64,000 nucleotides of DNA from Bacteroidia bacterium. GTDB lineage: Bacteria; Bacteroidota; Bacteroidia; Bacteroidales; Paludibacteraceae. The DNA is taken from positions 62,001-126,000 of the forward strand of contig RZYM01000004.1 in assembly GCA_009930305.1 (NCBI GenBank), written 5' to 3'. Shown piece by piece: positions 1 to 8,556 of this stretch. Positions within the stretch are counted from its first letter, which is position 1. Each line of letters opens with the position of its first letter. The position numbers and the translations under genes were made by a program. The notes beneath the pieces were generated by a model. The model did no database searches. It was not told the origin of the DNA and worked only from the letters and a program-made list of their open reading frames with translations.

Positions 1-1
1 G

Positions 2-967
2 GGTAGTAATAATGCATCTTTAGATATGTACAATTATGAAACAGGCGAATACACACAGAATATTTTTCCATCCATTAATCCGGAAGTAGTATTAGGTTTG
101 GGTGATGTATGAAATGATTTGCAGATATATGGTTCTAAAATGTATGCAGTAATAAATGCATCAAATATAATTGAGGTAATGGATGCAGCAACTGCAAAGC
201 ATATAGCTCAAATAGAAATACCAAATTGCCGAAAAATAACATTCTATCAAGGTAAGGCTTATGTTAGTTCATATGCAGGTGTTCTTTTGGAAGATAACAC
301 GCAACTTGGTTATGTTGCTGAAATAGATACAAGTAGTTTTATAGTAAACCGAACAATAAGTGTTGGCTATCAACCGGAAGGAATGGCTGCTGTAGATGGT
401 AAATTGTATGTGGCAAATTCAGGAGGTTATTTATATCCTGTATATGATAATAAATTATCAATAATTGACATCGAAACATTTACAGAAGTATCTTGTGTAG
501 AAGTTGCCGTAAATATGCAAACAGTTCAGGCTGATTCGCGCGGAAATATACTTATAGTTTCGTGGGGCAATTATTATGATGTACAATCTGATTTGATATT
601 ATTTGATACTAAATCTACAAGTATAAAAAAACGCTTTAATATAAGAGCAGGAAGTGTGTGTCTTGTAGGAGATTCTGCATATGTAGGTAATTTCGATTAC
701 CTTACGAATCAGTCAACATATACCTTGGTAAATATAGCTACAGAAGAAGTAGTTCCTGGTAGTTTTATAGCTTCCGGTTATGAGGACATAGTTTTGCGCT
801 CAGTAGCTGTAAATCCTGAAAATCATGATATCTTTTTGATGGATGCTGCCGATTATGTTTCGCCGGGAAGTATATATTGTTTTTCATCAGAAGGAGAATT
901 TAAGTGGAAAAAGACAGCTGGCAATACCCCTGGATACATTGCTTTTAAAAAGAAAACGCAGTTGTAG
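2..967 (+). pseudogene. YncE/DUF5074-like beta-propeller surface protein, 5'-truncated by window and split by an in-frame TGA
   Basis: The reading frame is open from base 2 to the TAG at 965-967 except for one TGA at 110-112. The residues before it (ending in GLGDV) and after it (NDLQIYGSKMY) read as one continuous propeller blade, so this looks like one gene with a nonsense change. The ORF track restarts at a TTG (119) only because of that stop. Repeated blades with motifs such as KLYVANSGG, LSIIDIETF and DAATAKHI are typical of the YncE-like/DUF5074 propeller proteins of Bacteroidetes, usually exported lipoproteins linked to surface uptake or adhesion. The N-terminus and signal peptide lie outside the window. 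A sequencing error or a mixed population could also explain the stop. The 63-bp gap to the next gene shows no clear terminator. Confidence 0.6.
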
Positions 968-1030
968 TATTATGTAAATTAATTTTTGCAATTTGCTTAC
1001 AAGTCTGTAACTTTATCGCTTTAATGATAT

Positions 1031-1654
1031 ATGGCAAAGCAAAAATTTTATACTGTTTGGAAGGGTAGAAATACAGGTGTGTTTTCAGATTGGGATACCT
1101 GTAAAGAGCAGATAAGTGGTTTTGAAGGTGCTCAATACAAATCATTTGAATCTCTTGAGGCTGCAAATCAAGCCTTTAAAGAAAATTATTGGGCAAATAC
1201 TTCAAAATCGAAAACTTCTAAATCCAAATCGGCAAATACTACAACTAATTTTGAAAAGAAGAGTATTGCTGTAGATGCTGCTTGTAGTGGAAATCCCGGA
1301 GATATGGAGTATAGAGGAGTGTACGTAAAAACGGGTGAGGAAATTTTTCATCAAGGTGTTTATAAAGAAGCAACTAACAATATAGGAGAGTTTTTAGCTA
1401 TAGTTCATGGTTTAGCATTACTTAAAAAAAAGAATAGTTCATTGCCATTATATTCCGATAGCGTAACCGCATTGGCTTGGCTTAAAGCAAAAAAATGCAA
1501 AACTAAATTAGAACGAACAAGTATAAATAATAGTTTGTTTGAACGCATTGAGGCTGCAGAAAAATGGCTGCAAGAAAATTCTTATACAACTAAAGTAATG
1601 AAGTGGAAAACTGAAGTTTGGGGCGAAATCCCGGCAGATTTTGGGCGCAAGTGA
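1031..1654 (+). CDS. rnhA: Ribonuclease H with N-terminal viroplasmin domain
   Basis: Predicted RNase HI, which cuts the RNA strand of RNA-DNA hybrids in the cytoplasm. Residues about 3-50 (KFYTVWKGRNTGVFSDW) form a caulimovirus viroplasmin/RNase H1 N-terminal domain, which binds hybrid duplexes. A Lys/Ser-rich linker follows (about 57-75), then the RNase H fold from about 77. Acidic catalytic residues are visible in VDAACSGNPG, in NNIGEFLAIVHGL and in YSDSVTAL, with a final Asp in the last ten residues (PADFG). The 207-residue length fits this two-domain architecture. It ends in TGA, which shows that TGA is a normal stop in this genome. It converges with the metallophosphoesterase gene, whose stop codon is directly adjacent. 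Confidence 0.9.
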   Translation: MAKQKFYTVWKGRNTGVFSDWDTCKEQISGFEGAQYKSFESLEAANQAFKENYWANTSKSKTSKSKSANTTTNFEKKSIAVDAACSGNPGDMEYRGVYVKTGEEIFHQGVYKEATNNIGEFLAIVHGLALLKKKNSSLPLYSDSVTALAWLKAKKCKTKLERTSINNSLFERIEAAEKWLQENSYTTKVMKWKTEVWGEIPADFGRK

Positions 1655-2479
1655 TTAATCTAATTTCAAAAAATCGATATTGATGTTTTCGCTTTCTACA
1701 TAGACAATACCGTAATTATTATTTTTGAGCGCGTCGGTAGTCCAGTATTTAATGTTTAATATAGTTTTATCGTTTGTCTCATGAGAGTGACCTGTTATAA
1801 CTGCGTTTACATTATTATCTGCGAATAACTTAAATAATACATTCAATTCTTCTTGTTGATATATACCGTTATTAACTTCTTGAGCTATGAAATTGGTGTG
1901 TGTAACTATGAAGCAGTATCTATATTGATTACGAGTCTTAAGTTGTTCTTTGAGCCACTCTAATTGTATTTTTCCAAGAGTAGCACTACCACTTTCAAGT
2001 ATTATGTATAAATCTTGCGTGTTAGGTGTTTGAACCTTAAAACTATATGTAGAACTCCCAAAATTGTCGAGATATAGTTTCCAATCAAAATACATATCGT
2101 GATTGCCTGCTACAAAATAGCATGGCTTAGCATTAAAATTGTCAAATTGCTCTTTAGCAAATGCAGCAAATTCAGACTTACTATTGTATATGTCTCCATT
2201 AATAACAACAAAACTTGCATCAGAATTGGATGCCATAGAAAAGAATTTAGGCATCATAACTTCATCTGTATGTAGGTGTAAGTCGCTTACAATGATAAAT
2301 GAATAATCATCACTTGTTGTTATGACGTTTGATACTGGATTCTGTTCGTTTTTTTCAATAGAGTCGGCAGTGCGTTTATCTACATCATATGTGGTACGAA
2401 TAAAATCTAATGGATCAAATTCGCATGAGCATAGCGCAAGAGATATTGTAAGTGATATGTATAACTTTATATTTCCCAT
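1655..2479 (-). CDS. Calcineurin-like metallophosphoesterase lipoprotein
   Basis: Predicted exported phosphoesterase of the calcineurin-like superfamily. The full metal-binding set is visible: SDLHLH (DxH), INGDIY (GD), AGNHDM (GNHD), THTNF and TGHSHE (GHxH). I chose the ATG giving MGNIKLYISL rather than the ORF-track start eight codons earlier, because it begins a clean signal peptide ending in a cysteine-rich lipobox (ALCSC), implying lipid anchoring. From this start the protein has 274 residues and overlaps the upstream gene by 13 bp, so the two are translationally close. It is the last gene of the dnaA-miaA run. The substrate cannot be inferred; nucleotides, phosphodiesters or phosphoproteins are all possible. 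Confidence 0.8.
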   Translation of the reverse strand: MGNIKLYISLTISLALCSCEFDPLDFIRTTYDVDKRTADSIEKNEQNPVSNVITTSDDYSFIIVSDLHLHTDEVMMPKFFSMASNSDASFVVINGDIYNSKSEFAAFAKEQFDNFNAKPCYFVAGNHDMYFDWKLYLDNFGSSTYSFKVQTPNTQDLYIILESGSATLGKIQLEWLKEQLKTRNQYRYCFIVTHTNFIAQEVNNGIYQQEELNVLFKLFADNNVNAVITGHSHETNDKTILNIKYWTTDALKNNNYGIVYVESENINIDFLKLD

Positions 2480-3150
2480 ATAATACCTCCACGTACCTTG
2501 CAATCAAAATGATTGAATTGAATATTTCCTATTCCGGCAGCTCTACACTGACCTTGTATAAAATAACTTACATTACGAGGATATGCGTACGATAATTTAA
2601 TATCTAACATTATATCGGTACTTCTGCCAAAATATAGATTATCAAAATTCTTTAGACTGATGCGTATATTATAATAATTATCTCGACTCCAAATATAACC
2701 TGCAAAATTGTATAATACATTAAAGTACTCACCATATCCAGTATTAGCAGCGTGATTGTATCTAATCAAGTATCCTAATTCTACATCAAAGTGTTTTGGA
2801 ATATAGCTAACAATAATAGCCCAATCGTGTTCTCTAATTCCGGAATATGTGTGTGGATTAAATAAGTATTTACACGTAAGACGCATAGGAAACTTTGGTA
2901 TATCGAATTGATGTGATGCGTCAGCCAGCAGTGCGTGAAAGTAAGCCGTATGGTTAGGAGCAGTTGTAAGTCCGACACCTAAAGAAAAATTCCAGTTATC
3001 GTATTTGTAAGCACCAATAGCATCAATCTCAACATAAGTATTCTCAATATAGTTATTGCCGACAGTACAATATGCAGACAAACTGCCTTGCGCGTTTATG
3101 TTAAGGCTGTATGTCAATAATGTAAGAATCAGTATAACTAGTTTTTGCAT
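2467..3150 (-). CDS. Predicted outer-membrane beta-barrel protein of unknown function
   Basis: I do not recognise a specific family. The 227-residue product starts with a signal peptide (MQKLVILILTLLTYSLNINAQ) and continues as alternating amphipathic strands rich in Tyr, Phe and Asn, with many short turns, which fits a small outer-membrane beta-barrel. No catalytic motif is visible. It overlaps miaA upstream by 13 bp and the metallophosphoesterase downstream by 13 bp, so it probably belongs to the dnaA-miaA transcription unit. Co-transcription with the phosphoesterase lipoprotein suggests both act in the cell envelope, but no functional link is shown by the sequence. Confidence 0.6.
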   Translation of the reverse strand: MQKLVILILTLLTYSLNINAQGSLSAYCTVGNNYIENTYVEIDAIGAYKYDNWNFSLGVGLTTAPNHTAYFHALLADASHQFDIPKFPMRLTCKYLFNPHTYSGIREHDWAIIVSYIPKHFDVELGYLIRYNHAANTGYGEYFNVLYNFAGYIWSRDNYYNIRISLKNFDNLYFGRSTDIMLDIKLSYAYPRNVSYFIQGQCRAAGIGNIQFNHFDCKVRGGIIWEI

Positions 3151-4043
3151 ATATCTTCTATATGGTTGATTATTAATTGATAATCATCAGGTGTAAACCA
3201 TTTTATAGATTCGTCACGCTTAAACCATGTAAGTTGTTTTTTAGCATAGTGGCGTGAATTTCGCTTAATTAGTTCAATAACCTTTTCTTTCGATTCTATT
3301 TCGCCATCCCGGTATGCAAACCACTCTTTATATCCAACTGTATTAAGAGCATTGAGTTGTTTTTGTGGATAAACATCCGCAGCTTCTGCTTCCAGACCTT
3401 CTGCTATCATGGCATTTACTCTAAGGTTTATCCTATTGTATAAGTCTTCAGTGGGGCGAGTAATGCCTATTTTAATTATGTTAAAATCACGTTTCTTCCT
3501 TGATGCGGTAAGAATTTCAGAATAGGGACGCCCGGTAAGCAAACATACTTCTACTGCATGAATTACTCTGCGATAGTTTTTTAAATCGACGCGTTGGTAA
3601 TGTTCAGGATCAAGCAATTTAAGCATAGCTTGCAAGCTTTCAATACCTTCTTTTTCGTATATTCTATTTAGATTTTCTCTTACTTCAGGATCTGAATTAG
3701 GAATATCGTCCATGCCATTACAAACAGCGTCAATATACATCATTGAGCCACCAACCATTAGCGCAAAATCAGACTTTTTAAATAATTCAGGAAGCAAATT
3801 AATTACATCGATCTCATATTGCCCTGCGCTATAAGTTTCATCAAGTTCCTTTGTTTCTATGAAAAAATGCTGCGCCAAATTTTGTTCTTTAAACGTTGGT
3901 GCAGCTGTTCCTATTTTAAGCCCTTTATATATTTGTCGTGAGTCAGCGGAAATTACCGGTATAGAAAAGTGTTGGGCAATCTTTATTCCCAATGCTGTTT
4001 TCCCTACACCTGTGGGGCCAAGCAACACTAGCAATGTTTTCAT
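3138..4043 (-). CDS. miaA: tRNA dimethylallyltransferase
   Basis: MiaA transfers a dimethylallyl group to N6 of A37 in tRNAs that read UNN codons. The 301-residue product has the P-loop GPTGVGKTAL near residue 10, the SADSRQIYKGLKIGTA motif near 35-50, and the late RRVIHAVEV and NTVGYKEW motifs of the family. Length matches bacterial MiaA. The start ATG overlaps the end of the pRiA4b-like gene by 4 bp (ATGA type), and its 3' end overlaps the outer-membrane gene by 13 bp, so it sits inside a compact operon headed by dnaA. One perfect 9-mer TTATCCACA lies inside this coding region; taken alone it is not evidence of an origin. Confidence 0.95.
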   Translation of the reverse strand: MKTLLVLLGPTGVGKTALGIKIAQHFSIPVISADSRQIYKGLKIGTAAPTFKEQNLAQHFFIETKELDETYSAGQYEIDVINLLPELFKKSDFALMVGGSMMYIDAVCNGMDDIPNSDPEVRENLNRIYEKEGIESLQAMLKLLDPEHYQRVDLKNYRRVIHAVEVCLLTGRPYSEILTASRKKRDFNIIKIGITRPTEDLYNRINLRVNAMIAEGLEAEAADVYPQKQLNALNTVGYKEWFAYRDGEIESKEKVIELIKRNSRHYAKKQLTWFKRDESIKWFTPDDYQLIINHIEDICKN

Positions 4044-4603
4044 TTTAGGGCATCAAAGTCTTCGTCAAAATTCATGTCACTAAAACTATCTTCGTCTAAC
4101 TCTTCTATATCAAAATGCTCGTCTCCATAAAAATTCTCATCAATAGAACCAGCGTCTGTAGATGAAATAGGTTTTTTTGTATCATCAAAGTTTGGGAGAG
4201 CATATTGTTCAGGTGGATTACCGGTTGATGCGGTGCAAGCTGCGATTTCCAAATCTTTTCCGGGAATAATCTCTTTGAGTTGCATAAAGAAAGCTCTGTC
4301 TGATAAATAATCAAAAACGTATAGCAATTTTTGTTCTTCTTCTGAAACGAATTCGCTAATTACCGTTTCGTCCATTACGTAATTGTCTACGTCTGCACTT
4401 GTGTCCATTTCAACCAAAGTAATTTCTTGCTGTTTTTCCCAATCGTCATTACATATAAAGAATGATGTGATAACATCTTTTGCATATCCTACAGAATCTA
4501 AGATTGCATTATGTAACTCAGAAAATTTAGCTTCGGAATCAATGCTTATCTCGCGCATGAATCCGTCAACTTCGTCAGAAATAAGTATAAATTTGTAAAT
4601 CAT
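4040..4603 (-). CDS. Plasmid pRiA4b ORF-3-like protein
   Basis: The N-terminal half (about residues 1-125) resembles the pRiA4b ORF-3 family (also annotated as IS1096 passenger TnpR-like): an opening strand YKFILISDEVDGFMREI followed by SEAKFSELHNAI and a FFICNDDW segment. The C-terminal third is strongly acidic (DEHFDIEELDEDSF), common in Bacteroidales members of this family. The function is unknown; there is no recombinase signature and no sign of a mobile element here. It lies 6 bp after dnaA and overlaps miaA by 4 bp, a gene order seen in Bacteroidales. Confidence 0.8.
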   Translation of the reverse strand: MIYKFILISDEVDGFMREISIDSEAKFSELHNAILDSVGYAKDVITSFFICNDDWEKQQEITLVEMDTSADVDNYVMDETVISEFVSEEEQKLLYVFDYLSDRAFFMQLKEIIPGKDLEIAACTASTGNPPEQYALPNFDDTKKPISSTDAGSIDENFYGDEHFDIEELDEDSFSDMNFDEDFDALK

Positions 4604-4609
4604 ACAGAA

Positions 4610-5974
4610 TTATGCATTAAGTTTACGTTCAATTTCTTCTATGCTATAGCGAAAACTCTTGTCGGTGTCAATAAGGTCTTTAACCGTTTTGCATGCATGT
4701 AAAACAGTTGCGTGATTCCTTTTTCCGATAACATTGCCTATTGATGTAAGCGAGTCTTTTGTCATTTGTTTTGCAAAATACATAGCTATTTGACGCGCTT
4801 GAACAACTTCTCTTTTGCGTGATTCAGATATCAAACTATTTACAGGAATTTGGAAGTAGTTGCATACCATATCGCGTATGGATTGAACTGTAATCTGTTT
4901 ATCTGATATAGGTACCAATGTCCCAACAACCTTCTTAGCCAAGTCAATATTGATGGTTTTTTGATTCATGGTAGATTGAGCTATAAGAGAGATGATTGTT
5001 CCTTCTAAATTTCTAATATTATCAGTTACATTTTCTGCTATGTAAGTAATAACATTTTCAGGGATTTTTAATCCATCAGCTTCAACTTTTGCTTTTAGTA
5101 TTGCTTTACGTGTTTCAAAGTCAGGAGCTTCAACCTCTGCTGTAAGACCCCATTTAAAACGAGTCAGCAAGCGGTCCTCCAATCCTTCTAACTCAGCCGG
5201 TTTCTTATCACAAGTCAGAATCAATTGCTTACCTGATTGATGTAAATGATTAAATATATGGAAAAAAGTATTTTGGGTACTCGTTTTCTTGCCTTCTCCA
5301 AATTCGTGAATATCATCAATTATAAGCATATCAACCATTTGGTAAAAATTCAAAAAATCATTTACTTGGTTGTTACGTGATGCTTCGGTATATTGCAATT
5401 GGAATAGGTTTGCAGATACATACAAAACTTTCTTCTGAGGATGCAATTCCTTTGTTTTAAGACCGATTGCATTAGCCAAGTGAGTTTTACCTACACCTGA
5501 TTTCCCGTAAATCAGAAGAGGATTAAATACAGCCTTACCAGGTTGACTTGCAATGTTAATGCCTGCAGTACGAGGTAACTTATTGCAATCCCCCTCAATA
5601 AAATTACCAAAGTTGTTATTGTAATTAAGTTGAGAATCAAACTCAGAAATACCTACACGTTTGCGTTCTGCATTTTGGTTGCTACATGGGATATCTGTAG
5701 AACCTCCACGTTTATTATCCTTATCCAGAATAACTCTATAGAACAATTTTGTATTAGACCCAAAAACTCTGAATATTGTTGAGCGCATTAGGTCTGCATA
5801 TTTTTCTTCCAAGTATTCGCGAAAGAAATGGCTTGGCACTTGTATAGTAAACGAATCGTTCACTAATTGTAGTGGAACGATAGGCTCAAACCAAGTTTTA
5901 TAACCGACCTCTCCAACGTTGTCCTTAATTACTTCAAGACATTGGCCCCATAATTGTGAAAAATCAGCGCTCAT
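4610..5974 (-). CDS. dnaA: Chromosomal replication initiator protein DnaA
   Basis: DnaA binds DnaA boxes at oriC and melts the origin in its ATP form. The 454-residue product shows domain I (about 1-80, QLWGQCLEVIKDNVGEVGYKTWF), a short linker, the AAA+ domain with Walker A GKSGVGKTHL and Walker B MLIIDDIHEF, sensor residues in LLTRFKWGL, and the C-terminal helix-turn-helix with the signature RNHATVLHACKTV. It heads the minus-strand run dnaA, pRiA4b-like, miaA. The 312-bp upstream gap is very AT-rich, but I see no cluster of TTATNCACA boxes there. Confidence 0.97.
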   Translation of the reverse strand: MSADFSQLWGQCLEVIKDNVGEVGYKTWFEPIVPLQLVNDSFTIQVPSHFFREYLEEKYADLMRSTIFRVFGSNTKLFYRVILDKDNKRGGSTDIPCSNQNAERKRVGISEFDSQLNYNNNFGNFIEGDCNKLPRTAGINIASQPGKAVFNPLLIYGKSGVGKTHLANAIGLKTKELHPQKKVLYVSANLFQLQYTEASRNNQVNDFLNFYQMVDMLIIDDIHEFGEGKKTSTQNTFFHIFNHLHQSGKQLILTCDKKPAELEGLEDRLLTRFKWGLTAEVEAPDFETRKAILKAKVEADGLKIPENVITYIAENVTDNIRNLEGTIISLIAQSTMNQKTINIDLAKKVVGTLVPISDKQITVQSIRDMVCNYFQIPVNSLISESRKREVVQARQIAMYFAKQMTKDSLTSIGNVIGKRNHATVLHACKTVKDLIDTDKSFRYSIEEIERKLNA

Positions 5975-6286
5975 TTTTGTGTAATTATTTTAATAATTCG
6001 TATTTCATTGTCTGACAAATGTCGTTTTTTATTTTTTGAAAAAAAAATGTGTTTTTTTTTGTTTATCTCAAAATAATTGCAATGTTTTGTGCCTTAGGTA
6101 ATTATATTAATATGCTGATACACAGCTTATTATAAACTATAATTTGATAAAACTATTGACAACCAACTAATTAGCTGTATACTTATTGATTTCAAAAAAA
6201 TGAGGTAAAAATAGGGAAATCGTTATGTCTCAACGGTTTCCCTATTAATGTTAAAACAATGTTAATTTATTAATTTTCTTTTTCTC
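5975..6286. other. AT-rich intergenic region upstream of dnaA; no convincing oriC
   Basis: This gap has runs of A and T and holds the terminator hairpin of the MCE gene at its right end. I looked for DnaA boxes (TTATNCACA on either strand) and found none with a full match. No clear TAnnTTTG promoter for dnaA was found either; the closest is a GACATTTG on the minus strand about 50 bp upstream of the start. The dnaA promoter must nevertheless be here, because the flanking minus-strand gene ends in a terminator. Confidence 0.5.
6211..6245 (-). terminator. Intrinsic terminator of the amidase-MCE unit
   Basis: A 14-bp inverted repeat (ATAGGGAAA..CGTT against AACG..TTTCCCTAT, one non-Watson-Crick position) with a 7-nt loop. 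On the minus strand it is followed by a short run of Ts (ATTTTTACC). It lies 42 bp after the stop codon of the MCE gene and separates it from dnaA. Confidence 0.75.
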
Positions 6287-7207
6287 TTACTTTTTGTTTT
6301 TGTCTTTACTTCCAAAAACAGAAAAATGTACATAACGTTTAGGGTTTGCCTTTAAATCTATAAGTAATTGATTAGCACTATTTGCTGTTGAATCTATGTG
6401 TAAATACAATTGTTTGTCGTTCAATAGTAATCCTAGAGTATTATCCTTGCTCTTAAATTTGTCTGATGCGAACTGCAAATTAGCTAATGTAGCATTAACC
6501 TTGTTAATAGTTGCTTTTAAGTCCATATCTGAAATTTCGGTACTGATTTTAGATAATTTGGAAGTTGTTGTTTTAACATCAGTCATTATGGTAGGTACAT
6601 CATTACTCATAATATTATTGAGTTTAACCGATGCAAGTTTTAATTCTTTTGTAGCTTCCTCTGCATTTGCCAAAGTCTTGCGTATGTTTTCATCTTCAGC
6701 AATTTTGCGTATAGCTAATATTGTTGAATCTAGTTGTGGAACCAATCTTTCTATTGGCGGCATAAGCGATTTTACAATCTCTGCAATCATACCTTCAACA
6801 ACTTCGCCTTGCAAAGTGTCGCCTGTTTGACATATCTCAGTGCTATTTCCCAACTTTAATTGTATGGCTTTGTCTCCCATTAATCCTGTTTCATAAACTT
6901 GTGCAATCGTCCCTTTGGGAACTACAAGATGCTTGTCAACAGTTATTTCCAATGTTATTGGAGCTTCCTTTGTATAATCAAAATATATATCGCTAACATG
7001 ACCTATCTTATATCCGTTTATGAGGACATGTGTGGTTTTTACAATTCCGTCAACTCTATCATATTGTACATAGAAATAGGTATTAGGTTTAAAAATGTTG
7101 ATGCCTTTTAAGTAATTGATCCCAAAATATAGCATTCCTATTGCAATAACAACTGCAATACCTATTTTTGTTTCCCGTGTTAAAAACTTCTTTTTTTTCT
7201 CGTCCAT
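6287..7207 (-). CDS. MlaD-family MCE domain protein
   Basis: Predicted substrate-binding protein of an Mla-type phospholipid transport system, anchored in the inner membrane and facing the periplasm. Residues about 14-31 form one membrane segment (IGIAVVIAIGMLYFGI), the MCE domain follows at about 40-120 (VQYDRVDGIVKTTHVLING, VPKGTIAQVYETGLMGDK), and the rest is helical and probably coiled coil. The 306-residue length is usual for single-MCE proteins in Bacteroidetes. The ATPase and permease partners are not in the window. It starts 7 bp after the amidase stop, so the two envelope genes are co-transcribed and share the terminator downstream. Confidence 0.88.
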   Translation of the reverse strand: MDEKKKKFLTRETKIGIAVVIAIGMLYFGINYLKGINIFKPNTYFYVQYDRVDGIVKTTHVLINGYKIGHVSDIYFDYTKEAPITLEITVDKHLVVPKGTIAQVYETGLMGDKAIQLKLGNSTEICQTGDTLQGEVVEGMIAEIVKSLMPPIERLVPQLDSTILAIRKIAEDENIRKTLANAEEATKELKLASVKLNNIMSNDVPTIMTDVKTTTSKLSKISTEISDMDLKATINKVNATLANLQFASDKFKSKDNTLGLLLNDKQLYLHIDSTANSANQLLIDLKANPKRYVHFSVFGSKDKNKK

Positions 7208-7214
7208 AATGATA

Positions 7215-8390
7215 TTATTTGGATTGTGTTTGTGTTTGATATTCTATTATTGCATCTTTAGTAGGTATCTTAACTCCTTTTTTATATGCAATAATAAATG
7301 CGTCAGGAAATTCTTTGATTACATTTCTACGTAGTTCAAACATTTCGTCTAAGTCGGTCGATTTTCCTACTATATATTTATATAGATTGCCTTCTTTTTT
7401 CGTTTCGGTTATTTTGATGCCTTTAAAAATAGCGTCATTCAATTTGTAATTGTTTTTAGAAGATAAAATTTGAACCATAAAAACAATATCTTCAGATTTG
7501 TTATTGTCAACTTTTGGGGTTGGTGCTGTTTCTGTAGTTTTTTCTTCTTCTATTTGTTTCACAACAATGGTATCTTTAACAACAGGCTCAAGAATCTCAT
7601 GAGCAGTTGGAGTATTTATACCGGTTCCGTTTTTCTTTTCCAAGTCGTGTTTATATGCTATAATTGCCCTATATAATGCGTTGGCCATTGCGATTTGATT
7701 TTTATTTTCATTTAGAGATTTTTCTTCTTCTCTATTTGAAATAAATCCCAATTCGACCAAAATTGATGGCATTGTGGTGGCTCTTAAAACTAGAAAACCG
7801 GCTTGACGAACACCTCTGTCTATTCTTTGACTCGCATTAACCAATCTTGTTTGAACCATATCTGCACAAGTGATACTTCTGTCCATATATTGGTCTTTCA
7901 TAAATTCAAACATAATGTACGAATCAGTTGAATTAGGATCGAAACCTTGATAATTTTTTTCATAATCGTCCTCTAACAAGATAACAGAGTTCTCTAGCAT
8001 TGCAACCTCCATGTTTTCTTTAGTACGAGATACACCTAAAGTAAATGTTTCAACCCCATTAGCACTTCTATTTTTTGCTGAATTGGTATGAATAGAAACA
8101 AATAAATCGGCTTTTGCGCGATTTGCAATTCTGGCTCTTTCATTTAAATCAACAAAAACATCATTATCTCTTGTGTATATAACTTTTATTTCAGGATTCT
8201 TTTCTTTAAGCATGTCTCCAAGTAGTAGAGAATGTCGTAAGTTGATGTTTTTTTCTTTTGAAAAGGATCCTATGGCACCTGCATCATGCCCACCATGTCC
8301 GGCATCAATGACTATTGTAAATGGCGCTGCATTGATAGAACCAAACAAGCAGAGTGCAAGTGAAATTGTAATTATGTGTTTTAATGACAT
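7215..8390 (-). CDS. N-acetylmuramoyl-L-alanine amidase (Amidase_3) with SPOR-like C-terminus
   Basis: Zinc amidase that cleaves the bond between MurNAc and the peptide stem of peptidoglycan. Zinc-binding and catalytic positions are visible in IDAGHGGHDAGA, FVSIHTNSA and PSILVELGFISN. A Thr/Glu-rich linker (about 265-300) leads to a C-terminal region of about 75 residues (VFMVQILSSKNNY onwards) that resembles a SPOR septal-peptidoglycan-binding domain. The start was moved 22 codons downstream of the ORF-track start to MSLKHIITISLALC, because this begins a clean signal peptide (cut near SINA) and because a -7 box lies at 8412-8419, upstream of this ATG but inside the longer ORF. The product is 391 residues. 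It is divergent from lptD. Confidence 0.9.
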   Translation of the reverse strand: MSLKHIITISLALCLFGSINAAPFTIVIDAGHGGHDAGAIGSFSKEKNINLRHSLLLGDMLKEKNPEIKVIYTRDNDVFVDLNERARIANRAKADLFVSIHTNSAKNRSANGVETFTLGVSRTKENMEVAMLENSVILLEDDYEKNYQGFDPNSTDSYIMFEFMKDQYMDRSITCADMVQTRLVNASQRIDRGVRQAGFLVLRATTMPSILVELGFISNREEEKSLNENKNQIAMANALYRAIIAYKHDLEKKNGTGINTPTAHEILEPVVKDTIVVKQIEEEKTTETAPTPKVDNNKSEDIVFMVQILSSKNNYKLNDAIFKGIKITETKKEGNLYKYIVGKSTDLDEMFELRRNVIKEFPDAFIIAYKKGVKIPTKDAIIEYQTQTQSK

Positions 8391-8411
8391 CGTTTTGATA
8401 TGTTTTATGCA

Positions 8412-8419
8412 CAAAAGTA
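8412..8419 (-). promoter_or_regulatory. -7 promoter box of the amidase-MCE unit
   Basis: TACTTTTG on the minus strand, matching the Bacteroidetes -7 consensus TAnnTTTG, about 20 bp upstream of the chosen amidase ATG. It rules out the upstream start in the ORF track, which would place the promoter inside the coding region. No good -33 TTTG was identified. Confidence 0.6.
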
Positions 8420-8514
8420 GTGATTTTTTTACTAATGAGGCTTGATGTATGAGCAAATATGTAGCAAAAAATATTAAAAAATCAGATACGTCTTTATGTT
8501 ACCCTTAAAATGTG

Positions 8515-8522
8515 TAACTTTG
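8515..8522 (+). promoter_or_regulatory. -7 promoter box of lptD-slyD-aroC
   Basis: TAACTTTG, a full match to TAnnTTTG, 34 bp upstream of the lptD start. A weak -33 candidate (TTTA) lies 18 bp further upstream. Confidence 0.6.
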
Positions 8523-8556
8523 CAGTTTGTTTATATACACTATTCTATAAGACTCT

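Noticed and set aside
110-112. UGA recoding (glycine or selenocysteine)
   Set aside because: Other genes in the window end in TGA, including rnhA, and no other in-frame TGA was noticed. A nonsense change or read error is simpler.
945-1166. Small opposite-strand ORFs in the track (this and many others)
   Set aside because: They lie in other frames of well-supported genes, have no recognisable protein features and no promoter, so they are shadows.
3364-3372. Perfect DnaA box TTATCCACA
   Set aside because: A single copy inside miaA codons; one 9-mer is expected by chance and it encodes a normal part of MiaA.
4040-4603. Mobile element remnant (pRiA4b/IS1096-like name)
   Set aside because: The gene lies in a conserved dnaA-miaA context without inverted repeats or a transposase; the family name is historical.
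5975-6286. Possible oriC next to dnaA
   Set aside because: The gap is AT-rich, but no TTATNCACA box cluster is visible on either strand. A GC-skew and box-density scan of the whole genome would be needed.
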